Source: an uncultured Bacilli bacterium (GTDB taxonomy: Bacteria; Bacillota_I; Bacilli_A; RF39; UBA660). Taken from it: a stretch of DNA of 48,686 bases. A program made the translations under genes and the position numbers. The notes under the pieces are model-generated. The model was not told where the DNA came from. It worked only from the letters and a program-made list of their open reading frames with translations, and did no database searches. Positions 22,898-31,509 of the stretch are shown here, piece after piece; the stretch's first letter is position 1, and the number at the start of each line of letters is the position of its first letter. The stretch is from the NCBI GenBank assembly GCA_947632345.1, contig CANROW010000011.1, positions 1-48,686 of the forward strand, in the 5' to 3' direction.

Positions 22898-24001
22898 ATG
22901 GGAGAATGTTTATCAGCATATGTACATATCCCTTTTTGTAAGCATATCTGTTCATATTGTGATTTTTGTAAAATGTTTTATGATGAGACAATGGTCAATG
23001 CCTATTTAGAAGCTTTGGATAAAGAAATTCAAGAAAGATATGATGGGGAAGTTCTAAAAACTGTTTATGTCGGTGGCGGAACGCCTTCTATTTTAAAAGG
23101 CTATCAATTAGACAAGTTATTTAATATTTTAAAAAAATTGAAACGAAATGGCGAATATGAATTTACTTTTGAATGTAATGTTTCAGATATTGATGAAGAA
23201 CTTTTAAACATTTTGAAAAATAATGGTGTTAATCGTTTAAGTATTGGTGTTGAGACCATTAATGAGAAATTTTATAAATTCTTAAATAGATACAACGATA
23301 AGGAAGAAGTAATGACTAGGATTACTTTAGCAAAAAAATATTTTGACAATATCAATATTGATCTAATGTATGCTTTTCCTGGTGAAGCAATTGCCGATTT
23401 AGATACTGATTTATCTTTTTTTAAGGATTTAGATGTGCCTCACATATCCATCTATTCTTTAATTATTGAGAAGAATACTAAGTTATACATAGATAATGTT
23501 CAGCCAATTGATGAAGAATTAGATGCGGCGATGTACTATCACATTATCAAGTATTTAAAAGCTTTAGGGTATGATCATTATGAAATAAGTAATTTTGCCA
23601 AAAAAGGATATGAATCAAGACATAATTTGACTTATTGGAATAACGAAGAATATTATGGCTTTGGTCTATCGAGTGGTGGTTATGTTTCAAAAAAAAGATA
23701 TACTAATACGCGGAGTTTAAATAATTATTTAAAGGGAAAATATATTTTAGAAGAAGAAGTTATGGATGTTCAAACAGATATGGAAAATGAAATGATTTTA
23801 GGTCTTCGTAAAATGAAAGGGATTAATAAAGATACTTTTTTTAGAAAATTTAATTCCCACGTTGAAGACAATTTTGATATAATGGAATTAGTTAAAAAGA
23901 ATTTGTTAATAGACGATAATGGCTATATTTATATCAAAGAAGATAAGCTCTATTTATCCAATCAGATTCTTGTTAACTTCATCGGAGGTAGTAATGAATA
24001 A
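22898..24001 (+). CDS. hemW: Heme chaperone HemW / radical SAM coproporphyrinogen oxidase-like protein
   Basis: A radical SAM enzyme with the Cys cluster C14-x3-C18-x2-C21 and a further C24 (FCKHICSYCDFC), and GGGTPS for SAM binding. The 367-aa length and the SIGVET and YEISNFAKKG segments match HemW, which inserts heme into respiratory proteins, rather than HemN. lepA-hemW proximity is conserved in Bacilli, although two genes have been inserted here. Its 3' end overlaps the HD-domain gene by eight bases, and its ATG lies one base after the previous stop codon. Confidence 0.92.
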   Translation: MGECLSAYVHIPFCKHICSYCDFCKMFYDETMVNAYLEALDKEIQERYDGEVLKTVYVGGGTPSILKGYQLDKLFNILKKLKRNGEYEFTFECNVSDIDEELLNILKNNGVNRLSIGVETINEKFYKFLNRYNDKEEVMTRITLAKKYFDNINIDLMYAFPGEAIADLDTDLSFFKDLDVPHISIYSLIIEKNTKLYIDNVQPIDEELDAAMYYHIIKYLKALGYDHYEISNFAKKGYESRHNLTYWNNEEYYGFGLSSGGYVSKKRYTNTRSLNNYLKGKYILEEEVMDVQTDMENEMILGLRKMKGINKDTFFRKFNSHVEDNFDIMELVKKNLLIDDNGYIYIKEDKLYLSNQILVNFIGGSNE

Positions 24002-24575
24002 AGTAGCAGTATTTGAAAGAGAATTACAATATATTAAAAATCAATCTTATCGCAATGATGCAATGTATTTAATTGATAATTTGCCAGATTATTTTTTTGA
24101 GATTGAAGCAGCATCAACAGGAAAGTATCATCCACCTTATGCACAAGGTAATGGTGGTTTAGTGCGTCATACTAAAGCTGCCGTTCGAATTGCTTATGAA
24201 CTGTTACAAGATGAAGCTATCGGTAATAAATACACCGCTGATGAAAAGGACTTAATGTTAATTGCTCTAATGCTTCATGATGGTTTGAAACTCGGTAAAG
24301 AACAAGCACGCTATACCAAGTTCGATCATCCATTATTAGTTGGTGAATTTATAAGAGAGAATAAAAAGAATTTAAATTTTAGTGATGAAGAAATAAAATT
24401 CTTATGTGATGTTATCGCATCGCATATGGGGCCATGGACAAAGGATTATGATGGTAATGAAGTGTTGCCTTATCCCAAAACAAAATATCAAAATTTTGTG
24501 CATATGTGTGATTTTCTAGCTAGTCGTAAATTTTTAATAGTCAATTTTGACGGAGATAATAATGTAATTGGTTAG
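23994..24575 (+). CDS. HD-domain phosphohydrolase-like protein
   Basis: A 193-aa soluble protein with HD-superfamily features: a first His in GGLVRHTKA, the HD doublet in MLHDGLKLGK, a later His in KFDHPLLVGEF and another in IASHMGPW. That spacing fits a metal-dependent phosphohydrolase. ATG 23994 follows GGAGGTA and overlaps hemW; the longer reading from 23919 lies inside hemW and is rejected. It precedes thyA by 11 bases, so it may act on nucleotides, but no subfamily was recognised. Confidence 0.75.
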   Translation: MNKVAVFERELQYIKNQSYRNDAMYLIDNLPDYFFEIEAASTGKYHPPYAQGNGGLVRHTKAAVRIAYELLQDEAIGNKYTADEKDLMLIALMLHDGLKLGKEQARYTKFDHPLLVGEFIRENKKNLNFSDEEIKFLCDVIASHMGPWTKDYDGNEVLPYPKTKYQNFVHMCDFLASRKFLIVNFDGDNNVIG

Positions 24576-24586
24576 GAGGTTATAAA

Positions 24587-25489
24587 ATGTCAAAATGGGA
24601 TGTAGAGTATATTAAATTATGTAAAAAAATCTTGGATGAGGGAATTGAAAAAGAAAATAGAACAGGTGTCAATACTATTGCGATACCTTCATATCATTTA
24701 CAATTCGATTTGAATGAAGAATATCCAGTTCTAACGACTAAACAGTTATTTTTTAGACAAGCTATTTTAGAGATGCTTTGGATTTATCAGGCTCAATCTA
24801 ATGATGTGCGTTGGTTAAAAGAGCGGGACGTTAATATTTGGAATGAATGGGAAATTGATGAAGATGGTATTTGGCGCGCTGAACAAATGGTTCCAGATGA
24901 AAATGGTCACTTAGTTAAAACCCAAGTTGAAAAAAATTTTGGTCCAGAATGGGCTCATACCATTGGAACAGCTTATGGGTGGATTGTCAACAAATATAAA
25001 CTAATTGATAATTTACTTGATAAATTAAAGAATAACCCTAATGATCGACGAATGATTATGAGTTTGTGGCAAGATGAATATTTAAAAACAGCCGTTCTAC
25101 CATCATGTGTATGGAGTAGTGAATGGGATGTAACTGATGGCAAATTAAATGCTTGGGTACACCAGAGAAGTTGTGATGTACCGTTAGGAGTTCCGTTTAA
25201 TGTAACCCAATATGCCACTTTGCAATGCCTTCTTGCGCATGTTACAGGACTTGAGCCAGGAACGTTAGATTGGAGTATGAAAGATGCCCACATCTATGTC
25301 AATCAAATCGATGGTATCAAGGAACAAATTAGACGTTTTGATACGCAGGGTGATTTACCGGCTCCTGAATTATGGATTAATCCGGAAGTCGATGATTTCT
25401 TTAAAATAGATAATTCAAGGGATTTAAAAGATATAAAGATAAAAAAATATGAGCATATGGGACCTATTAGATTCCCAAAGGCGAGGTAA
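24587..25489 (+). CDS. thyA: Thymidylate synthase (variant active-site loop)
   Basis: Methylates dUMP to dTMP with methylene-THF. The family signature QRSCDVPLGVPFN is complete, the N-terminal ENRTGV has the phosphate-binding Arg, and ILEMLW carries the catalytic Glu. The nucleophile is the Cys in VLPSCVW. The His that normally follows it (PCH) is Val, and the next residues differ from the usual FQF-type strand. The length is 300 aa, and TTAGGAGGT precedes ATG. It forms a tight dTMP cluster with folA (2-base gap) and tmk (2-base gap). Confidence 0.92.
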   Translation: MSKWDVEYIKLCKKILDEGIEKENRTGVNTIAIPSYHLQFDLNEEYPVLTTKQLFFRQAILEMLWIYQAQSNDVRWLKERDVNIWNEWEIDEDGIWRAEQMVPDENGHLVKTQVEKNFGPEWAHTIGTAYGWIVNKYKLIDNLLDKLKNNPNDRRMIMSLWQDEYLKTAVLPSCVWSSEWDVTDGKLNAWVHQRSCDVPLGVPFNVTQYATLQCLLAHVTGLEPGTLDWSMKDAHIYVNQIDGIKEQIRRFDTQGDLPAPELWINPEVDDFFKIDNSRDLKDIKIKKYEHMGPIRFPKAR

Positions 25490-25491
25490 TT

Positions 25492-25974
25492 ATGACGTTA
25501 TCAATCATTGCTGCCATTGGTCGCAATAATGAGCTTGGTAAAGATAATCAACTCATTTGGCATTTACCAGGCGACTTAAGATTTTTTAAAGAGACAACAA
25601 TGGGAAAAACGATTGTGATGGGACATAATACTTTCTTATCTCTACCACGAAAATTAGTTAATCGCCATTACATCGTTTTAACTTCTAGGAATATTGAATT
25701 AGGTGAAGATATCCAAGTATTTCACAATATGGACGATATGCTTGATGAGATACAGTCCTATGATGATGAAGTTTTTGTCATTGGTGGTGCGAGCATCTAT
25801 CGCCAATCTATTGATAAATGTGACAAGCTCTATTTGACGGAGATTGATGCCGAAGCCGAGGCCGATGTTTATTTTCCGACTTTTAATCACGACGATTATA
25901 CTGAAGAACTTCTAGATCAACAAGAAGACCATGGAATTAAATATAAACATATGGTATATAGGAGGAAAAAATAA
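25492..25974 (+). CDS. folA: Dihydrofolate reductase
   Basis: Regenerates tetrahydrofolate from the dihydrofolate made by ThyA. Characteristic motifs: an AAIGRNNELGKDNQLIWHLPGDL start with the W-x-L-P-x-D substrate site, GKTIVMGHNTFLSLP, VLTSRN for NADPH binding, and VIGGASIY. It has 160 aa. The start is two bases after the thyA stop; the order thyA-folA is typical of Firmicutes. Confidence 0.95.
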   Translation: MTLSIIAAIGRNNELGKDNQLIWHLPGDLRFFKETTMGKTIVMGHNTFLSLPRKLVNRHYIVLTSRNIELGEDIQVFHNMDDMLDEIQSYDDEVFVIGGASIYRQSIDKCDKLYLTEIDAEAEADVYFPTFNHDDYTEELLDQQEDHGIKYKHMVYRRKK

Positions 25975-25976
25975 TC

Positions 25977-26660
25977 ATGGAACGTGGTAAATTAATAGTC
26001 ATTGAAGGTACTGATTGTTCGGGGAAAGAAACCCAATCCAAGCTTCTTGAAGAAAAGCTAAAGAAAATGGGATATAAATGTTTTCGAATGGGTTTTCCCG
26101 ATTATGAGAGCCCAACTGGTAAAATAATTGGTGGACCATTTTTAGGAAAACCAGAAATAAGTGCGTCTTTTTTTGAAGAAGGGGCAACTAACGTTGATCC
26201 TAAAGTGTCATGTCTATATTATGCAGCTGATCGCAAATACAATATAAACGAGACTTTAAAACTCTTAAATGATGGTTATTATGTCATATTAGATCGTTAT
26301 ACAACATCAAATATGGCCCATCAGGGATGTAAAATTGCTGATAAAGATGAACGTATCAATATGTATCAATGGATAGATCGTTTAGAATACTGGCTTCTAG
26401 GTCTTCCTAAACCTGATTTGACTATTTTCCTTCATGTACCATTTACAATATCATTAGAACTTCTAAAAAACCGCAATGGATTAATAGATGATAATGAAAA
26501 AGATCAAAACTATTTGCAACAAGCTGAACAAGCTTATGTCGAATTATCAGAATTATATAATTGGAGTAGATTAGAATGTACTCTTAATGGTAAAATGCGA
26601 AGTATTGAAGACATAAGTGAAGATGTTTTAAAGATTGTTTTAGAAAATAAAAAATACTAG
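25977..26660 (+). CDS. tmk: Thymidylate kinase
   Basis: Phosphorylates dTMP to dTDP. The P-loop is EGTDCSGKETQS (Lys in KET), the DR motif is LDRYTTSN and the lid region contains LLKNRNG. At 227 aa it is slightly longer than common Tmk proteins; the insertion around residues 45-75 (GGPFLGKPEISAS) occurs in one Tmk subgroup. The ribosome site is AGGAGG, and folA ends two bases before the ATG. A bidirectional terminator overlaps the stop codon. Confidence 0.9.
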   Translation: MERGKLIVIEGTDCSGKETQSKLLEEKLKKMGYKCFRMGFPDYESPTGKIIGGPFLGKPEISASFFEEGATNVDPKVSCLYYAADRKYNINETLKLLNDGYYVILDRYTTSNMAHQGCKIADKDERINMYQWIDRLEYWLLGLPKPDLTIFLHVPFTISLELLKNRNGLIDDNEKDQNYLQQAEQAYVELSELYNWSRLECTLNGKMRSIEDISEDVLKIVLENKKY

Positions 26661-26675
26661 AAATTCTAGTATTTT
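26651..26675. terminator. Bidirectional terminator between tmk and the pilus ATPase gene
   Basis: AAAATACTAGAA (26651-26662) and TTCTAGTATTTT (26664-26675) form a nearly perfect palindrome flanked by A and T runs. Both convergent genes end within it. Confidence 0.8.
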
Positions 26676-28630
26676 TCTTTTTCTTCATCCTTTATATCCA
26701 TTTCGACGACATCACTAATAGTAGGACCAATATTGGAATAAGCATCAATCAAATCTAAAAGATCTTTATAATTGAATTCAACATTATCTAAATTGAGAAC
26801 ACGGTTTAATGAATGATCAAAGTTTCCTTGTCCACCAATGACATTATCAATAGTATTTTGTTGTCCTAGAACGATATCGTCAGCATCTAAATCTGTTAAA
26901 TCAAATTCGTCAATTAAAGGATTATTTATATTATCAAAGGCATCAATGATTTCTAATTTATCATTATCTTCTTTATTTTCATCTATATGTGTATCTATAT
27001 TTGTTTCAGTTGTTGTATCTTTTACATCATAAGCATTGATTTCTTCTGAGGCATTGTTTTCTTCATCAATCTGAATCTGTTGTTCTTTGTCTTTTTCTAG
27101 CGCTTTCTCTTTCTCTTTTTGTTTTTCTTCTTCAAGGAATTTTAAACGTTCAGCTTCAGTATCTTCAACCATGACTTTATTATCTTCATAAATAAAGAAT
27201 TTAACGAAATCAACATCACTTGGATTTAAAGTCTTATTAAAATCTTTCTTAATTTCAACGACATCCAAAATTGAAGTGTCAAGGGTAGGTAAGTCAGTTT
27301 CGTCTGACTGGTCAATGTCAATTAGTTCAAGCTCATCATCAAAGACACCATCAAAGTCTTGCCAATCATCATCTTCATCCATTGTATCGAGATCCATATC
27401 TTCTGGTTTAAGTCCCATTTCTGACTTAATAGCATTATCTAGATCAACGTCAACATCAACAACTCGATATACTTCTTGGAAAGTTGTATAACCTGCTAAA
27501 ACCTTTTGTAAGGCATCTTGAAGTAGGGTAGTCGTTTCACCGTTACCATAAACCTCTTGGCGCAATTGTTCTTTGTCAATGTTTTCATCAGATATTAAAT
27601 CACGTAAATGCTCTGAAATGTATAGAACTTCATGAAGTGCCATTCGTCCAGTAAATCCCTGATGACATTCGCTACATCCAACAGGTTCATAAATCTCTTT
27701 AACTTTTTTATGTAAAATTCTTGCAAACATATATCGTTCGTATTTTGTTGTTCGTCGAAGACCTTTACATTTATTACAAAGGGTTCTTACTAATTTTTGC
27801 GAAATGATACCAGCTACAGAAGTAGCAAGCATATATCTTTCAACTCCCATATCAATTAAACGTTCAATAGTAGCAAGTGCATTATTTGTATGGATAGTTG
27901 ACAATACTAAGTGCCCAGTAATAGAAGCACGTACAGCTATTTGGGCGGTTTCTTCGTCACGCATCTCTCCAATAAGAATGATATTTGGGTCTTGACGAAG
28001 AATAGATCTCAAGGCAGAAGCAAAGGTTAATCCAATGTCTGTATTGACTTGAACTTGGTTGATTCCCTCGATATTCATCTCTATTGGGTCTTCTACAGTA
28101 ATTATATTTGTTTCCTCTTTATTGAGGACACTTAACATGGAATAAGTAGTAGTTGATTTACCAGATCCAGTAGCACCAGTAACTAGAATTATTCCGTTTG
28201 GTATTCCAAGCATCTTCTTAACTTTTTGTAAATTATTTTTAGAGAAACCTAATTCTTCTAAACCATTAAGACCTTTTTGGAAATCCAAAATACGGATAAC
28301 ACATTTTTCACCTTCATTTGTAGGGAGAATAGATACACGCATATCTAAATCACGTCCACCAATGCGTCCTTTGATAGCACCATCTTGTGGGAGACGTGTT
28401 TCAGTAATATTCATAGCGGCGATTAACTTAACTCTTGTAATAAGATTTCTTTCATATACTTTAGGAACTAATGAATGATTTTGTAAATCACCATCAATTC
28501 TCATACGAATCATTAATGCATCTTCAAGGGGGTCGAAGTGAATGTCACTAGCCCTATGTTGTGCAGCATATAAAATAATTTGATTGACGATGTCAACAAT
28601 TGGCACCTTCACGAAATCATACTCTACCAT
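26666..28630 (-). CDS. Type IV pilus / type II secretion assembly ATPase with long acidic C-terminal tail
   Basis: Hexameric motor of the GspE/PilB family. The core (about residues 1-395) has the ASDIHFDP motif, Walker A GATGSGKST (152-160), Walker B ILIGEMRDE (218-226) and the zinc site C285-x2-C288 with C319-x2-C322. It lacks the N-terminal MshEN/c-di-GMP-binding domain of long PilB proteins. About 260 extra residues follow the core, very rich in Asp and Glu, low complexity and probably disordered, with scattered hydrophobic motifs. The start has AAGGGG upstream. Two prepilin genes lie divergently, so it drives their pilus or a competence-like pseudopilus; no pilC or prepilin peptidase is visible here. 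Confidence 0.9.
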   Translation of the reverse strand: MVEYDFVKVPIVDIVNQIILYAAQHRASDIHFDPLEDALMIRMRIDGDLQNHSLVPKVYERNLITRVKLIAAMNITETRLPQDGAIKGRIGGRDLDMRVSILPTNEGEKCVIRILDFQKGLNGLEELGFSKNNLQKVKKMLGIPNGIILVTGATGSGKSTTTYSMLSVLNKEETNIITVEDPIEMNIEGINQVQVNTDIGLTFASALRSILRQDPNIILIGEMRDEETAQIAVRASITGHLVLSTIHTNNALATIERLIDMGVERYMLATSVAGIISQKLVRTLCNKCKGLRRTTKYERYMFARILHKKVKEIYEPVGCSECHQGFTGRMALHEVLYISEHLRDLISDENIDKEQLRQEVYGNGETTTLLQDALQKVLAGYTTFQEVYRVVDVDVDLDNAIKSEMGLKPEDMDLDTMDEDDDWQDFDGVFDDELELIDIDQSDETDLPTLDTSILDVVEIKKDFNKTLNPSDVDFVKFFIYEDNKVMVEDTEAERLKFLEEEKQKEKEKALEKDKEQQIQIDEENNASEEINAYDVKDTTTETNIDTHIDENKEDNDKLEIIDAFDNINNPLIDEFDLTDLDADDIVLGQQNTIDNVIGGQGNFDHSLNRVLNLDNVEFNYKDLLDLIDAYSNIGPTISDVVEMDIKDEEKEKY

Positions 28631-28681
28631 ATTTTTTGCCCCTTTTTAAACTTCCGTCTAGTATTTTATTCTAGTCTATTA

Positions 28682-28703
28682 TATAATATCTTTAGAATAT
28701 AAT
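28682..28703 (+). promoter_or_regulatory. Two overlapping -10 candidates for the prepilin genes
   Basis: Perfect TATAAT at 28682-28687 and again at 28698-28703, neither with a good -35. CTAGT occurs twice just upstream (28658-28662 and 28671-28675), in the space shared with the divergent ATPase gene. A regulator site is possible but unproven. Confidence 0.45.
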
Positions 28704-28725
28704 CAATAAAGGTAAGTGATTTTTT

Positions 28726-29256
28726 GTGAAAAAAAATAATGAAAAGGGGTTCCTTTTGGCTGAGGCCATTGTTGTAGGGGTTTTCGTTTTATCGTTATTT
28801 ACATTCCTATTTGTTAACGTAGTTCCTTTGGTTGGTAAGTATGAAGAAGCTGAAAAGTATGATACTGTCGATGGGGTATATAATGCAAACTTAGTTCGCA
28901 ATATGGTTTTAGAAGATGCTAATTGGAAAAATGTATTAGCTCTTGGTACAAATGATTATAAAATGTATTCAACTGAAGAATTTTGTAAAGCTTTAGCTAG
29001 CCCTAATTACTGTAAGACGTTGTTGAGCTCAACCTTCTTAAATGTTAAGCTCGTTTATGTTACTTGGTACCGAACAGCAAAAATAAAAACTAGTAGTAAA
29101 AATAATGTCGAGTTTGATCGTGCGGCTCGCGATTACATAGATAGTTTAGATGGCTTTACTCAGCCAGCTGGTAGTACTTATCAAAAATACCATCGACTTA
29201 TCATCTATTTCAATGACGGTAGCTTTGCCAATGTTGAAGTAAAGATTAGTGAATAG
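28726..29256 (+). CDS. Prepilin-like protein with class III-type leader
   Basis: A 176-aa protein beginning KKNNEKG then FLLAEAIVVGVFVLSLFTF. This is a short basic leader, Gly at the cleavage point, a Phe-start mature N-terminus with the Glu at position +5, and one hydrophobic helix: the hallmarks of type IV pilin or pseudopilin processing. The soluble part has two Cys (near 86 and 95). The start is GTG 28726, with AAAGGT about 12 bases upstream, a wide spacing. The second prepilin gene follows directly, and the assembly ATPase is divergent. It could be a minor pseudopilin or ComG-like component. Confidence 0.8.
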   Translation: MKKNNEKGFLLAEAIVVGVFVLSLFTFLFVNVVPLVGKYEEAEKYDTVDGVYNANLVRNMVLEDANWKNVLALGTNDYKMYSTEEFCKALASPNYCKTLLSSTFLNVKLVYVTWYRTAKIKTSSKNNVEFDRAARDYIDSLDGFTQPAGSTYQKYHRLIIYFNDGSFANVEVKISE

Positions 29257-29266
29257 AGGAGGATTT

Positions 29267-30499
29267 ATGAAGAAATTGAATAATAAAGGTTTTACTATTG
29301 TTGAATTGACTCTCAGTTTTGTCTTTGTCTTTACTTTAGCTTTTTCGATGTATCAATTACTTTTTAATTATCGAATGAAACAAAACGAGGAATCTATTAA
29401 ATCACAAATGTTAGATTATAAAAATCAAGTTACACTGGCTATTCAAAATGACATAAATGAAAAGAGTTTAAAAAAAATTGATTATTGCATGAATGGTAGC
29501 AGCGTTGTCAATCGGTGTTTAGTCTTATATTTCAATGATGGGACAAGCAAACAATTGGCAGTAGAGAAGGGATACACTACTTATGATGGCGAAGAATTTG
29601 AAATTAATTATATAAGCTATGGTGGAGTCATTTATCAATCATCTGATGCCATTCTTCTCGAATACCGGGCTAATTACATGTTATATAATACATATGAATC
29701 AAACCACCTCGAAAATGATAATGTCAAAATTTATCGCATATCCATTCCCATATACCATAATGATTTGAGCGATAATTATGGCATTGAAATCGTGGCTACA
29801 GCCTTTAATTATGATTATGAAGGATCTAGAGATGTTGTCGGTGATGGAACAATTACAAGTCCTGATGAAAATTTAAAAACAGCAGATGGTACAATATATA
29901 ATGGCTATGTCACATCAACTAATAGACATATTGATTCTGATGTTAAAAATCAAACGATAATTGCCCGTGTCAAATTTGATAGTGCTAAAACGGGAACATT
30001 TCAACAATATTTTGGCAATTGGCAATTTGGTGGTGGTGGCCTATCTTTAGGTTCACGTAGTGATGTCGCAAGCAATAAAGCTTGTTTTGGAGCCCAAGTA
30101 TCAAATAATAAATCGTATACCTCGACTTATACAGAAGTGTGTAGTTCAAGTGCTTTAAGCCCAAATAGATTTTATATCATTGCTGGTACTTTTGATAGTT
30201 CAGCTAAGACGATGAAAATATATGTTGATGGTGTTGAGAGTGGCAGTTTGACTTTAAGTGCTGATTCCGTTATTGATAAGTCTTCTATGTCCTTTGGTCT
30301 AGGTGGAAATCCTGGTGTTAATACTAGTAACTTATTCTATGGAACTATATCTAATGCCATTGTTTATAATACGACTTTGAATGGAACTGTTATTAGTAAC
30401 TGTTTTAAGACAGCTATCGATACTGGTTGTGCTACGACTAATGGCATTAATGCCAATGCTAAAATCATCGATGAATCATTAATATATATAAAAAAATAG
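29267..30499 (+). CDS. Prepilin fused to a LamG/concanavalin A-like domain
   Basis: A 410-aa protein with a textbook prepilin start, KKLNNKGFTIVELTLSF (cleavage after Gly, Glu at +5). A pilin-like region runs to about residue 190. From about residue 200 to 385 it has the features of a LamG/concanavalin-like jelly roll: QTIIARVKFDS, FYIIAGTFDSSAKTMKIYVDG, LGGNPG, FYGTISNAIVYN. Such domains bind glycans or act as spacers. Placed on a pilus tip it could be an adhesin. ATG 29267 follows AGAGGAGG, overlapping the previous stop. It converges with ylbJ with a single base between the stop codons. Confidence 0.82.
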   Translation: MKKLNNKGFTIVELTLSFVFVFTLAFSMYQLLFNYRMKQNEESIKSQMLDYKNQVTLAIQNDINEKSLKKIDYCMNGSSVVNRCLVLYFNDGTSKQLAVEKGYTTYDGEEFEINYISYGGVIYQSSDAILLEYRANYMLYNTYESNHLENDNVKIYRISIPIYHNDLSDNYGIEIVATAFNYDYEGSRDVVGDGTITSPDENLKTADGTIYNGYVTSTNRHIDSDVKNQTIIARVKFDSAKTGTFQQYFGNWQFGGGGLSLGSRSDVASNKACFGAQVSNNKSYTSTYTEVCSSSALSPNRFYIIAGTFDSSAKTMKIYVDGVESGSLTLSADSVIDKSSMSFGLGGNPGVNTSNLFYGTISNAIVYNTTLNGTVISNCFKTAIDTGCATTNGINANAKIIDESLIYIKK

Positions 30500-30500
30500 T

Positions 30501-31466
30501 TTAATTAATGAAAATCTTAAAGAGAACAAATACGAGAATTGAAGATAGAAATGCGTGAATTATGCGGGCAATCAGAAAATTCTTGTATTTTATTTTGCTT
30601 CCCATGATGACGCTACTAACCTGCATATGGACGCTAAAACCTCCAAATGAAAGAAAAAAAGTTATAAAAATAGTTTTAGTTAAAAGAGGCCAATTACTAG
30701 CGGAAACAAATTTAACGCCCTGTGTCATTTCCATTATTCCCTTTATGAACAAAGATAGATTTTCATCAAGAGGGAAAAGCTTATTTATGATGTTATTGAG
30801 TATTAAAAAAACGATGATGATGCCCAATAAAAGAATTAAAATATCAATGGTATTGTAAATAGAATCAGATAAGATTTTAATAAAGTTATTCTTATTGTGA
30901 ATTCTTTTGTCATTCATAATGTTAATGGCACGTTTGATTGATATTTTTTCATGAGAAATCTGGTGATTTACGCGAAACATTATACCGATAATAAAATTAC
31001 TGGTGAAATGAGCAATCAAAATAATTAGACCAGCATGATAGTTTTTAAGGAGGACACTACCTATGGTACCCAAAATGAAAAGTGGATTGGAAAAATGTGT
31101 GAATCTTATTAAATGATTGGCTTCTTGTTCGGTTATTAGACCATTGTTGAGTAATTGGACCGTATATTTTGGTCCGCTTGGGAAGCCAGATATGAGACTG
31201 CCGAGTAGGGGAAAACTACAATAACCGGATAAGCCAAAGATCGTCATTGTATTTTTAAATATCTCACTTAAAAATTCGATGAAACCATAATTGACAAGTA
31301 AATTAGCGATAATAAAAAAAGGAAATAATGACGGAAAAACATTATATACCCATATATTGATACCAAATAATACGGTATCAATAGTATCTTTAGGATATGT
31401 TAAAATCGATAGAAGAATTACAAATAGAATAGTGATGATGGCGATACTTTTTAATTTTGTTTTCAT
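30501..31466 (-). CDS. ylbJ: Sporulation integral membrane protein YlbJ
   Basis: A 321-aa polytopic membrane protein with the paired gate-type regions of the YlbJ/nucleoside-recognition group: VFPSLFPFFIIANLL, LISGFPSGPKYTVQL and a second half with LSFGGFSVHMQV. In Bacillus YlbJ is made in the mother cell under sigma-E and is needed for heat-resistant spores. The gene is divergent from ylbL, which is also its Bacillus neighbour. AGGGAG precedes the ATG. No terminator separates it from the convergent prepilin gene. Confidence 0.88.
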   Translation of the reverse strand: MKTKLKSIAIITILFVILLSILTYPKDTIDTVLFGINIWVYNVFPSLFPFFIIANLLVNYGFIEFLSEIFKNTMTIFGLSGYCSFPLLGSLISGFPSGPKYTVQLLNNGLITEQEANHLIRFTHFSNPLFILGTIGSVLLKNYHAGLIILIAHFTSNFIIGIMFRVNHQISHEKISIKRAINIMNDKRIHNKNNFIKILSDSIYNTIDILILLLGIIIVFLILNNIINKLFPLDENLSLFIKGIMEMTQGVKFVSASNWPLLTKTIFITFFLSFGGFSVHMQVSSVIMGSKIKYKNFLIARIIHAFLSSILVFVLFKIFIN

Positions 31467-31490
31467 ACCTGGCTCCCTTTTTGATATAAT
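31462..31490 (+). promoter_or_regulatory. ylbL promoter overlapping the ylbJ start
   Basis: TTCATA (31462-31467) and TATAAT (31485-31490) with 17 bases between. The -35 lies on the ylbJ start codon (31464-31466), so the two divergent genes may interfere with each other. Confidence 0.55.
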
Positions 31491-31509
31491 AAATTTAGGA
31501 TGTGATATT

